From Azospirillum brasilense (GTDB lineage: Bacteria; Pseudomonadota; Alphaproteobacteria; Azospirillales; Azospirillaceae), in contig NZ_QLKQ01000011.1 of NCBI RefSeq assembly GCF_003349955.1, positions 1 through 64,000 of the forward strand: 64,000 nt of DNA. Reading direction: 5' to 3'. Below are positions 1 to 9,940 of the stretch, in pieces. Each line of letters opens with the position of its first letter. Within the stretch, counting starts at the first letter, position 1. The notes under the pieces are model-generated. The model was not told the DNA's origin. It did no database searches and saw only the letters and a list, made by a program, of their open reading frames with translations. Both the position numbers and the translations under genes were made by a program.

Positions 1-657
1 GGTGATGCGCAAGGGGGCGCTGTCCGGAGTCGAGGGGGCCGAAGCCGGGGCTTCCGCGGGAGTCTCCGTCGGGGCTGGGGCGGGAAGTTCCTCCGCCTCG
101 ATCGCCGCGGCGGGCTTGGCCTCGTCCTTGACCGCTTCCTTCGGGGCGTCCTTGGCCGCCTCCTTCACCGCGGGAGCCGGCTCCGGGTCCGTGGAATAGT
201 CGGCGACGATGCGGGCCTGGCTACCGGCGATGACCAGCACCTTCTGCCCGATCTCGATGGGCTTCTCCTCCCGCTGGGTGACCGACAGCAGCTCGCCGTC
301 CGGCTTGCGGACGATGTATTCCCAGCCCGTGGTGTCGCCGGTCACATGCTCGATCGAGGTGCCGATCAGCCCGCCGATGGCCGTGCCGCCGACCGCGCCC
401 AGCGCCGAGTTGATGCCGAAGGTGCCGGACTGCGAGCCGAGCACGCCGCCCGCGGCCCCGCCGGTGACGGCGCCGACGGTGCCGCTGGTGCTGATCTTGA
501 CCTGACGGAATCCGATGACGACCGCCCGCTCCACCTTGTTCGCCTGCTGGGTCGCGGTGGCGGCGTAGGTGTTCGGGGAGTAGTTCGGGGTGCAGCCTGC
601 GAGGATGCCGACGACCAGGGCCGCGGCTGGCAGGCCAAACATGACAGTGCGCGTCAC
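1..657 (-). CDS. Outer-membrane glycine-zipper lipoprotein, SlyB/Pcp-like (3' end outside window)
   Basis: The frame is open from a GTG at 657 (or the in-frame ATG at 642) to the window edge, so the C-terminus is missing. The N-terminus is a short hydrophobic signal ending in a lipobox, ILAGC, followed by TPNYSPNTY, as in SlyB/Pcp family outer-membrane lipoproteins. The middle is glycine-rich with repeated small-residue motifs (TGGAAGGVLG, AVGGTAIGGLIG), the glycine-zipper typical of this family. After about residue 150 it turns into a low-complexity Ala/Pro/Glu/Lys tail (PAPAVKEAAKDAPKEAVKDE) that ordinary SlyB proteins lack. Role: probably structural in the envelope; no enzymatic function is suggested. 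Start choice is uncertain because no strong ribosome-binding site is seen. Confidence 0.75.
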   Translation of the reverse strand, partial: MTRTVMFGLPAAALVVGILAGCTPNYSPNTYAATATQQANKVERAVVIGFRQVKISTSGTVGAVTGGAAGGVLGSQSGTFGINSALGAVGGTAIGGLIGTSIEHVTGDTTGWEYIVRKPDGELLSVTQREEKPIEIGQKVLVIAGSQARIVADYSTDPEPAPAVKEAAKDAPKEAVKDEAKPAAAIEAEELPAPAPTETPAEAPASAPSTPDSAPLRIT

Positions 658-756
658 GGGACATCATCCGTTTGGAAGCCTGTCCGGGTGATAGGCGATT
701 CCATGCGGGGAGTCATTCGACTTTTTGTGGGCTCTGGGCTGCTGCGCCGGGCGGAC

Positions 757-790
757 AAAAAGAAAGCGGGCCTTGCCGGACCCGCTTTCC
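757..790 (-). terminator. Intrinsic terminator downstream of lepA
   Basis: On the minus strand a GAAAGCGGG / CCCGCTTTC stem with a short loop runs straight into TTTTT. It lies 25 bases beyond the lepA stop codon, and lepA is the only gene it can serve. Confidence 0.85.
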
Positions 791-814
791 ATCACATCAC
801 CGCGAGACCGGCGC

Positions 815-2617
<1,803 letters not shown>

Positions 2618-2759
2618 CGGTGCCCGGAGCCCTGGTTTGGGGCGGAACATAGGGCGGACGGACGATGCGCGCAATGGCGGCGTGGACAGGCCCTATGGAA
2701 AGGCCCCATCCCCGTTCCACTCCTTTCGCGGGAAACGCGGGGGGCGGCCCCGCGCGCGC

Positions 2760-4238
2760 TTACGCCACCAACACCGGCGCCACCGCGCGGTATAGCTCCA
2801 TGTAATCCTCCGCCGGGCCGTGCCAGCCGAAGTCGCGGGTCATCGCGTGCTGCTGCAGGACGTGCCAGCGCTCCGGCTTGCGGTAGAGGGCGGCGGCGCG
2901 GCGCAGCGCCCAGGTCAGTTCCTGGGCGTTGGCGTTGACGAACTGGAAGCCCGTCGCGCTGCCGTCGTTCACCGCCGCCGGGTTGGCGTCCACGATGGTG
3001 TCGGCCAAGCCCCCGGTGCGGCGGACCAGCGGCAGGGTGCCGTACTTCAGAGCGTACATCTGGGTCAGGCCGCAGGGCTCCGACCGCGAAGGCACCAGGA
3101 ACAGGTCGGCGCCGGCCTGGATGCGGTGGGACAGCGCCTCGTCGTAGCCGATGCGCACGCCGACCGACTTCGGGTACCACGTGGCGAGATGGCGGAAGCC
3201 GGCCTCCAGCGCCGGTTCGCCGTTGCCGAGAACGGCGAGCTGGCCGCCCCAGGCGATCCACTGCGACGCCGCCTCCAGCACCAGATCCAGCCCCTTGTGA
3301 CCGGTCAGGCGGCTGACCACCGCGGCCAGCGGAGCGTCCGCCCGGCGGTCCAGGCCGAAGGTCGCCTGGAGATCGGCCTTGCACAGGTCTTTGCCGCCGA
3401 GGTCCGCGGCACCGTAGCGGGCGGCGATGTGCGGGTCGGTCGCGGGGTCCCAGATGTCGTAGTCCACGCCGTTGAGGATGCCGGTCAGCGCCTCGGCCCG
3501 CGTGGCGAGCAGCCCTTCCAGGCCCGAACCGTGCTCCGCCGTCTGGATCTCGTGGGCGTAGGTCGGGCTGACCGTGGTCAGGCGGTCGGAGTAGAAGCAG
3601 CCGGCTTTGAGGAAGCCGACGCCGCCGTAATACTCCACCCCGTCGATCCGGAAGGCGGCCGACGGCAGGCCGAGGTCGCTCATCATCCAGGCGCCGAACA
3701 GGCCCTGGTAGGCGATGTTGTGGATCGTCGTCACCGTGCCCGGCCGGAACGGCCCGGCGAAGCGGTCGGGGCGCAGCTCCAGATAGGCCGGGATCAGGCC
3801 GGTCTGCCAGTCGTGCCCGTGCAGCACGTCGGGACGCCACCACGGGTCGAGGCCGTCCTCCGCCGCGAAGCCCGCCGCGCACCAGGACAGGGCGGCGAAG
3901 CGCTCCGCGTTGTCCGGCCAGTCCTTGCCGTCCGGCCCCAGATAGGGGTTGCCGGGGCGGTCGTAGAGCGCCGGCGCGTCCAGCACATAGGCCAGCACCC
4001 CGTCCGGCATCCGTCCGATCCGCAAGGTCGCCGGGGCGCCGCCGGGCAGATCGGTCAGGGGCTTGCCGACCGGCTGCAGGTCGGTCAGCCCGTTCAGCAC
4101 CGCCGGATAGCCGGGCAGCAGCAGGCGGACCTCGGCTCCGGCGCGGTTCAGGGCGGGGGGCAGGGCGGCGGAGACATCGGCCAGCCCGCCGGTCTTCACC
4201 AGGGGGTAGCATTCCGGCGTGACGAACAGGACGCGCAT
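2760..4238 (-). CDS. glgA: Glycogen synthase (ADP-glucose type)
   Basis: 492 residues, GT5 glycosyltransferase. It starts MRVLFVTPECYPLVKTGGLAD; KTGGLAD (about residues 15-21) is the ADP-glucose-binding signature. The C-terminal half has PSRSEPCGLTQMYALKYG and VRRTGGLADT, the GT-B nucleotide-binding region with its catalytic glutamate. It adds glucose from ADP-glucose to the growing alpha-1,4-glucan in the cytoplasm. It follows glgC on the same strand, but a 220-base gap holding a palindromic repeat lies between them, so co-transcription is likely yet the two genes may not be made in equal amounts. Confidence 0.96.
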   Translation of the reverse strand: MRVLFVTPECYPLVKTGGLADVSAALPPALNRAGAEVRLLLPGYPAVLNGLTDLQPVGKPLTDLPGGAPATLRIGRMPDGVLAYVLDAPALYDRPGNPYLGPDGKDWPDNAERFAALSWCAAGFAAEDGLDPWWRPDVLHGHDWQTGLIPAYLELRPDRFAGPFRPGTVTTIHNIAYQGLFGAWMMSDLGLPSAAFRIDGVEYYGGVGFLKAGCFYSDRLTTVSPTYAHEIQTAEHGSGLEGLLATRAEALTGILNGVDYDIWDPATDPHIAARYGAADLGGKDLCKADLQATFGLDRRADAPLAAVVSRLTGHKGLDLVLEAASQWIAWGGQLAVLGNGEPALEAGFRHLATWYPKSVGVRIGYDEALSHRIQAGADLFLVPSRSEPCGLTQMYALKYGTLPLVRRTGGLADTIVDANPAAVNDGSATGFQFVNANAQELTWALRRAAALYRKPERWHVLQQHAMTRDFGWHGPAEDYMELYRAVAPVLVA

Positions 4239-4276
4239 GGAGGCGGGGTCTTTCGGTTTCTTCTTGGTCTTGCTTC

Positions 4277-4452
4277 ATCTCCCTCTCCCCTCTGGGGAGA
4301 GGGGCGGGGTGAGGGGGATGTCGAGGGACCGGACGCGCAGGCGGCGCAGGCCCCCCTCACCCTAACCCCCTCCCCGCTTTCGGCGGACCAAAGGTCCGCC
4401 TGTCGCGTCAGCGCAAACTTCGTTTGCGCGTGAGCGGAGGGGAGAGGGGATT
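4277..4452. repeat. Family A palindromic intergenic repeat, long composite copy
   Basis: Two CCCTCTCCCC / GGGGAGAGGG-type arms frame the element, which also carries TGAGGGGG and CCCCCTCACCCTAAC blocks shared with the copy at 15899-16022. This copy has two extra perfect hairpins: GGCGGACC-aaa-GGTCCGCC (4382-4400) and GCGCAAAC-ttc-GTTTGCGC (4411-4429). It fills the glgC-glgA spacer, where it could fold in the mRNA and influence transcript stability or read-through. Confidence 0.8.
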
Positions 4453-4457
4453 TATCG

Positions 4458-5729
4458 TCAGTCCTTGGGCAGGCGGTCGATCATGTCCTGGGTGATCAGG
4501 CAGACGCCGCCCTCGCTGCGGTGGAAGCGCTTGGCGTCCAGCTCCGGGTCCTCGCCGACGACCAGCCCCTCGGGGATCACCACGCCGCGGTCGATCACCA
4601 CCTTGGTCAGGCGGCAGTGGCGGCCGATGTCGACGTCCGGCAGGACCACCGCCTGGTGCAGCTCGCTGAAGGAGTTGACGCGCACCTCGCTGAACAGCAG
4701 CGAGTTCTTCACCAGCGAGCCGGAGATGATGCAGCCGCCCGACACCAGGCTGTCCACCGCCATGCCGCGCCGGTTCTCGTCGTCGAAGACGAACTTCGCC
4801 GGGGGAAGCTGCTCCTGGTAGGTGAAGATCGGCCACTCGCGGTCATACATGTTGAGCTGCGGCGTGACGTGGCAGAGGTCGAGGTTGGCCTCCCAATAGG
4901 CGTCGATGGTGCCGACGTCGCGCCAGTAGGGCTCGGACTCGTAACCGTTCAGGATGGCGGAATCGGCGAAGTCGTGGGCCATCACCCGCGCCCCGCTGGT
5001 CACCAGATGGGGGATGATGTCCTTGCCGAAGTCGCGCGACGAGCCGGGGTCGTTGAAGTCGCGCTCCAGCTGGTCGTAGAGGAACTGCGCGTTGAAGACG
5101 TAGATGCCCATGCTGGCCAGCGACTTGTCCGGGTTGCCCGGCATCGGCGGCGGGTCGGCGGGCTTCTCGACGAAGTCGATGACGCGCTGCGTCTCGTCCA
5201 CATGCATGACGCCGAAGCCGGTCGCCTGGGGGCGCGGCACCTGGATGCAGGGGATCGTCACGTCGGCCTTCTTGGCGATGTGGTCGAGCAGCAGCGCGCC
5301 GTAATCCATCTTGTAGATGTGGTCGCCGGCCAGGATCAGGATGTATTCCGGCTCGTGGTCGCGCAGGATGTCCAGGTTCTGGTACACCGCGTCGGCGGTG
5401 CCCTGGTACCAGGCGGTCTCGCTGATGCGCTGCTGGGCCGGCAGCAGGTCGCAGAACTCGTTCATCTCGCCGCGGAAGAAGTTCCAGCCGCGCTGCAGGT
5501 GGCGCAGCAGGCTGTGCGACTTGTACTGCGTCAGCACGCCGATGCGGCGGAAGCCCGAATTGATGCAGTTTGACAGGGCGAAGTCGATGATCCGGAACTT
5601 GCCCCCGAAATAGGTGGCTGGCTTGGCGCGACGGTCGGTCAGCTGCTTCAGCCGGCTGCCCCGGCCGCCAGCCAGGACGAGGGCCACGGCGCGGCGCGGC
5701 GCCAGCCGCAGATCCCGTTTGTCGAGCAT
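4458..5729 (-). CDS. glgC: Glucose-1-phosphate adenylyltransferase (ADP-glucose pyrophosphorylase)
   Basis: 423 residues. The ATG at 5729 has an AGGGGAG ribosome-binding site 7 bases upstream and gives [20 protein letters not shown]; longer in-frame starts lack a site. [21 protein letters not shown] is the nucleotidyltransferase signature with the regulatory lysine/arginine region, and the C-terminal part is a left-handed beta-helix (hexapeptide-like [19 protein letters not shown]). It makes ADP-glucose from glucose-1-phosphate and ATP, the committed step of glycogen synthesis, and is normally controlled allosterically by glycolytic intermediates. It is the first gene before glgA. Confidence 0.97.
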   Translation of the reverse strand: MLDKRDLRLAPRRAVALVLAGGRGSRLKQLTDRRAKPATYFGGKFRIIDFALSNCINSGFRRIGVLTQYKSHSLLRHLQRGWNFFRGEMNEFCDLLPAQQRISETAWYQGTADAVYQNLDILRDHEPEYILILAGDHIYKMDYGALLLDHIAKKADVTIPCIQVPRPQATGFGVMHVDETQRVIDFVEKPADPPPMPGNPDKSLASMGIYVFNAQFLYDQLERDFNDPGSSRDFGKDIIPHLVTSGARVMAHDFADSAILNGYESEPYWRDVGTIDAYWEANLDLCHVTPQLNMYDREWPIFTYQEQLPPAKFVFDDENRRGMAVDSLVSGGCIISGSLVKNSLLFSEVRVNSFSELHQAVVLPDVDIGRHCRLTKVVIDRGVVIPEGLVVGEDPELDAKRFHRSEGGVCLITQDMIDRLPKD

Positions 5730-6067
5730 GTGTCTCCCCTTTCGGTTCTCTTTTTTGCTGTCGGCCATCCGGAAGCGACCGGCGGACCCCTGTGGGCGGG
5801 GACCGCTTGTCCCCATCCCCGTCCGGCTCCACCGGTTGAGATCGTGACCGTGCCACATTTCACCGGGGCGGGCCAATAGGCCGAGGGGAACAGGCCGGAA
5901 ATAGAAGGGGCTGCCCAACGGTTGTGCGGAATTCAGACGCATCATTGTGCGCAAAAAGCAGGCAAGCGCGCGGGAAACGAGCGCGCGACGCCTCAACAGG
6001 GGGCAGGCAACCTGCAATCCATGGGCGAATCACGCTGTGGCGCAAGGCTTTGGGTGGTCCGATTTTC
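5730..6067. other. Intergenic region between divergent glgC and amtB (proximal part)
   Basis: No credible gene is seen; small open frames here lack ribosome-binding sites and family resemblance. One GCGCGC-gggaaacga-GCGCGC hairpin (about 5966-5988) is visible. The rest must hold the glgC promoter, which I cannot locate with confidence. Confidence 0.5.
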
Positions 6068-6084
6068 TGCTCAATTTCTGAGCA
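6068..6084 (+). promoter_or_regulatory. NtrC-like upstream activator site for amtB
   Basis: TGCTCAATTTCTGAGCA is a perfect 6-base inverted repeat with a 5-base spacer. The 17-base span and the TGC...GCA ends match the architecture of NtrC enhancer sites (TGCACC-N5-GGTGCA), though the inner bases differ. It sits about 85-100 bases before the -24 element, the usual enhancer distance. Confidence 0.5.
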
Positions 6085-6166
6085 AGCCAGTGTGGCGACT
6101 CGGGTCCTATGCTGCTTTGCGGTCATCCGAAAGGCCGCAACCACCGCGATTCCTAGCCCTTTTGGG

Positions 6167-6183
6167 TTGGCACGCTTCTTGAA
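6167..6183 (+). promoter_or_regulatory. Sigma-54 (-24/-12) promoter of amtB
   Basis: TTGGCACGCTTCTTGAA matches the sigma-54 consensus TTGGCACG-N4-TTGC at every position of the -24 half and all but the final C of the -12 half. It lies about 95 bases before the amtB start. Known amt genes of this group are nitrogen regulated through NtrC, which fits. Confidence 0.6.
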
Positions 6184-6277
6184 AGCAAATCGACGTCACA
6201 CGGCCCCCTCCCGCCGCCCCGTCTGTACCGGGGACGGGGCGAAACGGGCCAGAAGCATTCGATAAAGAGGAGCCTCG

Positions 6278-7588
6278 ATGAGCCGTCTCTTCCATTCCGC
6301 CGCGCCGATGATGGCGGCGATTCTGGGCTTGGCCGGTCTGCCCGCCGCCGCCCTGGCCCAGGATGCGGCCGCCGCCGCGCCGACCCTGAACAGCGGCGAC
6401 ACGGCGTGGATGCTGATGTCCACCGCGCTGGTCCTGCTGATGACCATCCCCGGCCTGGCTCTCTTCTACGGCGGCATGGTCCGCAAGATGAACGTGCTGG
6501 CCACGGTGATGCAGAGCTTCGCGATCTGCTGCATGGTGTCCATCCTGTGGTTCGCCGTCGGCTACAGCATCGCCTTCACCGAGGGCACCCCGTATTTCGG
6601 TTCGCTGTCGAAGTTCATGCTGTCGGGCATCGCCGTCGACAGCCTGCAGGGCACCATTCCGGAGACGCTGTTCGTCGTCTTCCAGATGACCTTCGCGATC
6701 ATCACCCCGGCCCTGATCGCCGGCGCCTTCGCCGACCGCATGAAGTTCTCCTCCATGCTGATCTTCACGGCCCTCTGGTCGGTGCTGATCTACGCGCCGA
6801 TCACCCACTGGGTCTGGGGTCCGGGCGGCTTCCTGGGCGGTGACGGCGTGCTCGACTACGCCGGCGGCACCGTGGTGCACATCAACGCGGGCGTGGCCGG
6901 TCTCGTCGCCGCCATCGTCCTGGGCAAGCGCAAGGGCTACCCGAACGAGAACTTCGCCCCGCACAACCTCGTGCTCAGCCTGATCGGCGCCTCGCTGCTG
7001 TGGGTCGGCTGGTTCGGCTTCAACGCCGGCTCGGCGGTCGCCGCCGATGGCCGTGCGGGCATGGCCATGCTGGTCACGCAGATCGCCGCCGCCGCCGCCG
7101 CCATGGCGTGGATGCTGGTCGAATGGGCCGCCAAGGGCAAGCCGTCGATCCTCGGCATCATCTCCGGTGCGGTCGGCGGTCTGGTCGCCATCACCCCGGC
7201 CGCCGGCTTCGTCGGCCCGACCGGCGCGCTGGTGATCGGTCTCACCTCCGGCGTGATCTGCTACTGGGGCGCCACCGGCCTGAAGCGCTCTCTCGGCTAT
7301 GACGACTCGCTGGACGCCTTCGGCGTGCACGGCGTGGGCGGCATCGTCGGCGCCATCCTGACCGGCGTCTTCGCCCAGGAAGCCATCGGCGGCACCGCCG
7401 GCGCCCTGGAAGGCAACATCGGCCAGATCTGGACGCAGGTCTACGGCATCCTCGCCACCATCGCGTACACCGCCATCGGCTCCTTCATCCTGCTGAAGGT
7501 TGTGGACGTGGTGATCGGCCTGCGCGTGGACGAGGACGTCGAGCGTGACGGCCTGGACCTCGCCCTGCACGGCGAGAGCATCCACTAA
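6278..7588 (+). CDS. amtB: Ammonium transporter AmtB
   Basis: 436 residues. The ATG has a GAGGAG ribosome-binding site 7 bases upstream. A cleavable signal (MSRLFHSAAPMMAAILGLAG... ending ALAQ) leads to an Amt/MEP/Rh channel with about 11 membrane spans. LALFYGGMVRKMN, the pore-histidine segments GGTVVHINAGVAG and DAFGVHGVGG, and WFGFNAGSA are all present. It forms a trimer in the inner membrane that conducts ammonia/ammonium, and in this group it is gated by a GlnB/GlnZ-type PII protein. It is monocistronic, preceded by a sigma-54-type promoter and followed by a strong terminator. No PII gene is adjacent, unlike the usual glnK-amtB pair. Confidence 0.97.
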   Translation: MSRLFHSAAPMMAAILGLAGLPAAALAQDAAAAAPTLNSGDTAWMLMSTALVLLMTIPGLALFYGGMVRKMNVLATVMQSFAICCMVSILWFAVGYSIAFTEGTPYFGSLSKFMLSGIAVDSLQGTIPETLFVVFQMTFAIITPALIAGAFADRMKFSSMLIFTALWSVLIYAPITHWVWGPGGFLGGDGVLDYAGGTVVHINAGVAGLVAAIVLGKRKGYPNENFAPHNLVLSLIGASLLWVGWFGFNAGSAVAADGRAGMAMLVTQIAAAAAAMAWMLVEWAAKGKPSILGIISGAVGGLVAITPAAGFVGPTGALVIGLTSGVICYWGATGLKRSLGYDDSLDAFGVHGVGGIVGAILTGVFAQEAIGGTAGALEGNIGQIWTQVYGILATIAYTAIGSFILLKVVDVVIGLRVDEDVERDGLDLALHGESIH

Positions 7589-7624
7589 GCACCCTTTGCA
7601 GCCTGGTTGTTTCCTCCATGAACT

Positions 7625-7658
7625 TCCGCCGCCGGGGCCTCCCGGCGGCGGATTTTTC
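7625..7658 (+). terminator. Intrinsic terminator of amtB
   Basis: CCGCCGCCGGG-gcct-CCCGGCGGCGG stem followed by ATTTTTC, 37 bases after the amtB stop codon. Confidence 0.9.
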
Positions 7659-7693
7659 ATGTTGGGGCCCCGTCGTCGGAGGCCGTGACGCGC

Positions 7694-8932
7694 TCAGCGG
7701 CGCAGATACATCTTGCCGACGCCGTTCAGCGCCGTGAAAAGCTGCGCGAACTGCGCCAGGAAGGCGTCCCAGGCCAGCGGCCCGGCCTTTTCCGCCACCG
7801 CCTGATGGATGGCGCCCAGGCTGGTCCGCCCGTCCACCCGCGCCAGGATCGGCCCGGCCAGACGGGGCAGGGGCAGGGGGACGACGGCCCCCATCAGCTC
7901 GGCCTCCAGCACGCCGCCGGGGGGCAGCCCCTTGGCCACCGCGGCGCCGTCGAGGTCGCGCAGCACCGGGACCACCTCCGGCCCGTCCGGGCGGGCGATG
8001 GCGCCCTCGGCGTCCTCGGGACGGACGAGATAGGCGATGTGCTTGGTCATGCTGCCGGTGACCTGCTCGGCCCAGGCGGCGCGCTCCAGCCGGGACAGCC
8101 CGTCCAGCCGCTTCAGCAGGCGGGGGTCCTTCACCCAGACGGCGGGGTCGTAACGGTACGGGTCGACCAGCGCGGCGATGGCCAGACCGCCCGCCGCGGC
8201 CAGCTCCGCCAACTCCGGCACGGTGAAGGGCCGGTCGCAGGAATGCAGCAGCAGATCGTAGAGGTCGGCGTCGGCCTGTTTGTGGTCGTTGATGAAGGGG
8301 TTGCGCAGCAGCCAGTTGGACGTCGGCAGGCGTTCGATCAGCCGGCGGGCCAGCGCCACCTGCTCCTTCGGCGGCAGGTCCGCCGCGATGGTGCGCAGCG
8401 CCGCCTGCATGGGATAGACGCCGGTGCGCCCGTACGGCGCGTAGACCATCAGCCCGATCCCGCCGCCCGGCTTCAGCGCCCCGGCCAGCGAGCGGACGCC
8501 CGCCGCCGGCTCGTCCAGATGGTGCAGCACGCCGCAGCAGTCGATGTAGTCGAACGGGCCCCCCTCCTCCAACAACCCGCCGAGGTCGAGCAGCGAGCCG
8601 CGGCGGAAGTCGATGTTGGTCAGTCCGCGCGCCGTGGCCCGCGCCTCGGCGATGTCCCGCGCGGCGTCGGAGAGGTCGAGATAGGTGACGCGGCCCGGAT
8701 TGCCGGCGTCGGCCAGTTGCTGGGCGATCATGATCGTCCCGTCGCCGGTGCCGCCGCCGGCCACCAGCACCCTGAGGGGGCTGGCGTGGTCGAGGCGCCC
8801 GCCGAAGACGTTGTGGTTCACCTCGTCCAGATGGCTGGGCGATCCGGTGATCAGGCGCTTTTTCTCGTCGGCGGGGTTGCGCGCGGGATAGGGGAAGGCT
8901 TCGTACTGGGCGCGCAGGGTGTCGATGCTCAT
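7694..8932 (-). CDS. Class I SAM-dependent methyltransferase
   Basis: 412 residues. The N-terminus MSIDTLRAQYEAFPYPARNP is followed at about residues 52-75 by VLVAGGGTGDGTIMIAQQL, the SAM-binding loop (motif I), then YLDLS (the acidic residue that holds the ribose hydroxyls) and DYIDCCGVLHHLDEP (post-motif). Methylase folds like this act on small molecules or proteins; the substrate cannot be read from sequence. The C-terminal 150 residues are not part of the core fold and may form an accessory domain. It faces amtB tail to tail and is not in an obvious operon. Confidence 0.8.
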   Translation of the reverse strand: MSIDTLRAQYEAFPYPARNPADEKKRLITGSPSHLDEVNHNVFGGRLDHASPLRVLVAGGGTGDGTIMIAQQLADAGNPGRVTYLDLSDAARDIAEARATARGLTNIDFRRGSLLDLGGLLEEGGPFDYIDCCGVLHHLDEPAAGVRSLAGALKPGGGIGLMVYAPYGRTGVYPMQAALRTIAADLPPKEQVALARRLIERLPTSNWLLRNPFINDHKQADADLYDLLLHSCDRPFTVPELAELAAAGGLAIAALVDPYRYDPAVWVKDPRLLKRLDGLSRLERAAWAEQVTGSMTKHIAYLVRPEDAEGAIARPDGPEVVPVLRDLDGAAVAKGLPPGGVLEAELMGAVVPLPLPRLAGPILARVDGRTSLGAIHQAVAEKAGPLAWDAFLAQFAQLFTALNGVGKMYLRR

Positions 8933-9032
8933 GGATCGGGCAACCGGTCAGGTGGACGGGTGCCGGACCATAGCATCAATGGAACGGGCTTGGGGGATGG
9001 GGAGGGGAGGAACGCCTCCCCTCCGCCTGCTC

Positions 9033-9884
9033 TCACGCCAAAGGCAACCGGATTTCCGTCAGCCACTCCTCGGGGGGAAGGGTGCGGGGATTGTTCAGAT
9101 ATTCCTCGACGCAAGGGCGGTCGGCCGGCGCGTGGCCGCTCGACGGCAGCCAGTCGCGGTAGAGCCAGCGGTAGGGGCGTTCCAGCTCCGCGTAGGGACC
9201 CTTGTGGATCAGAACGGCGTGCCGGCCGCCGGCGACCTCCAAGGGATGGACGGCGCCGTCCTCGGGGATCGGTCCGTCGAGCATCAAGGCCGCTTCGGAG
9301 CGGAGTCGGTCGGCGGGGACGGATTCCGGGTCGTCGTAATAGACCGCAAAGGCGCGCACCCGCGGTCCCATCAGCCCGCGGGCGGCGGCCCAGGCGTACA
9401 GCCGTTCAAAGGCCGTGCCGATGTCCATGTAGGGGCCGCTGTGGGCCATGGCCGCAAGGCGCAGCGGCGGGAGGTCGCGGATGGTGACGTCGTGCATGCT
9501 TCGCTCCTCGTCCGGTGGTTGGTCGGATGGAGGAACCAGGCGGCCTTGCCGCCGGTAGGCGCCGGGGCTCAGGCCGTAGACCTGCCCGAAGGCGCGGGTG
9601 AACGCCTCCACGCTGCCGTAGCCGGCGCGCCGTGCGACCTGCGCCATGCCGTCTCCGCCCTTCACGAGGTCGCCTGCGGCCCGGTGCAGGCGCAGCCGCC
9701 GCAGCGTGTCCGCCACCGTTTCTCCCGCCATGGCGCGGTAGATGCGGTGGAAGTGGTAGGGCGAGAAGCAGGCGACGGCGGCCAGCCGCTCCAGCTCCAG
9801 CGTCTCGTCCAGATGGGCGGCGATGTGATCGACGACGCGCGCGATGCGGCGGCCGTAGTCCAGCAGGGTGTCGGGCTTGGTCAT
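9033..9884 (-). CDS. AraC-family regulator with GyrI-like effector-binding domain
   Basis: 283 residues. The AraC helix-turn-helix pair is at the N-terminus (about residues 15-110: LAAVACFSPYHFHRIYRAMAG and AGYGSVEAFTRAFGQVYG), and a GyrI-like domain fills the C-terminal half (DVTIRDLPPLRLAAMAHSGPY onward). Proteins of this layout (Rob/SoxS-like with a BmrR/GyrI fold) bind hydrophobic compounds and control efflux or stress genes. It lies between the methyltransferase and the asparaginase, about 55 bases from the end of the latter and on the same strand. Its targets are unknown. Confidence 0.88.
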   Translation of the reverse strand: MTKPDTLLDYGRRIARVVDHIAAHLDETLELERLAAVACFSPYHFHRIYRAMAGETVADTLRRLRLHRAAGDLVKGGDGMAQVARRAGYGSVEAFTRAFGQVYGLSPGAYRRQGRLVPPSDQPPDEERSMHDVTIRDLPPLRLAAMAHSGPYMDIGTAFERLYAWAAARGLMGPRVRAFAVYYDDPESVPADRLRSEAALMLDGPIPEDGAVHPLEVAGGRHAVLIHKGPYAELERPYRWLYRDWLPSSGHAPADRPCVEEYLNNPRTLPPEEWLTEIRLPLA

Positions 9885-9940
9885 GGCTCCTCCATGCCCG
9901 GCACCCTAGCCGAGGGCGGCTTGATCGCGCTTGCGGACCT

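Noticed and set aside
5860..6144. 94-codon minus-strand frame upstream of glgC
   Set aside because: Unremarkable composition, no ribosome-binding site, and it overlaps the amtB control region.
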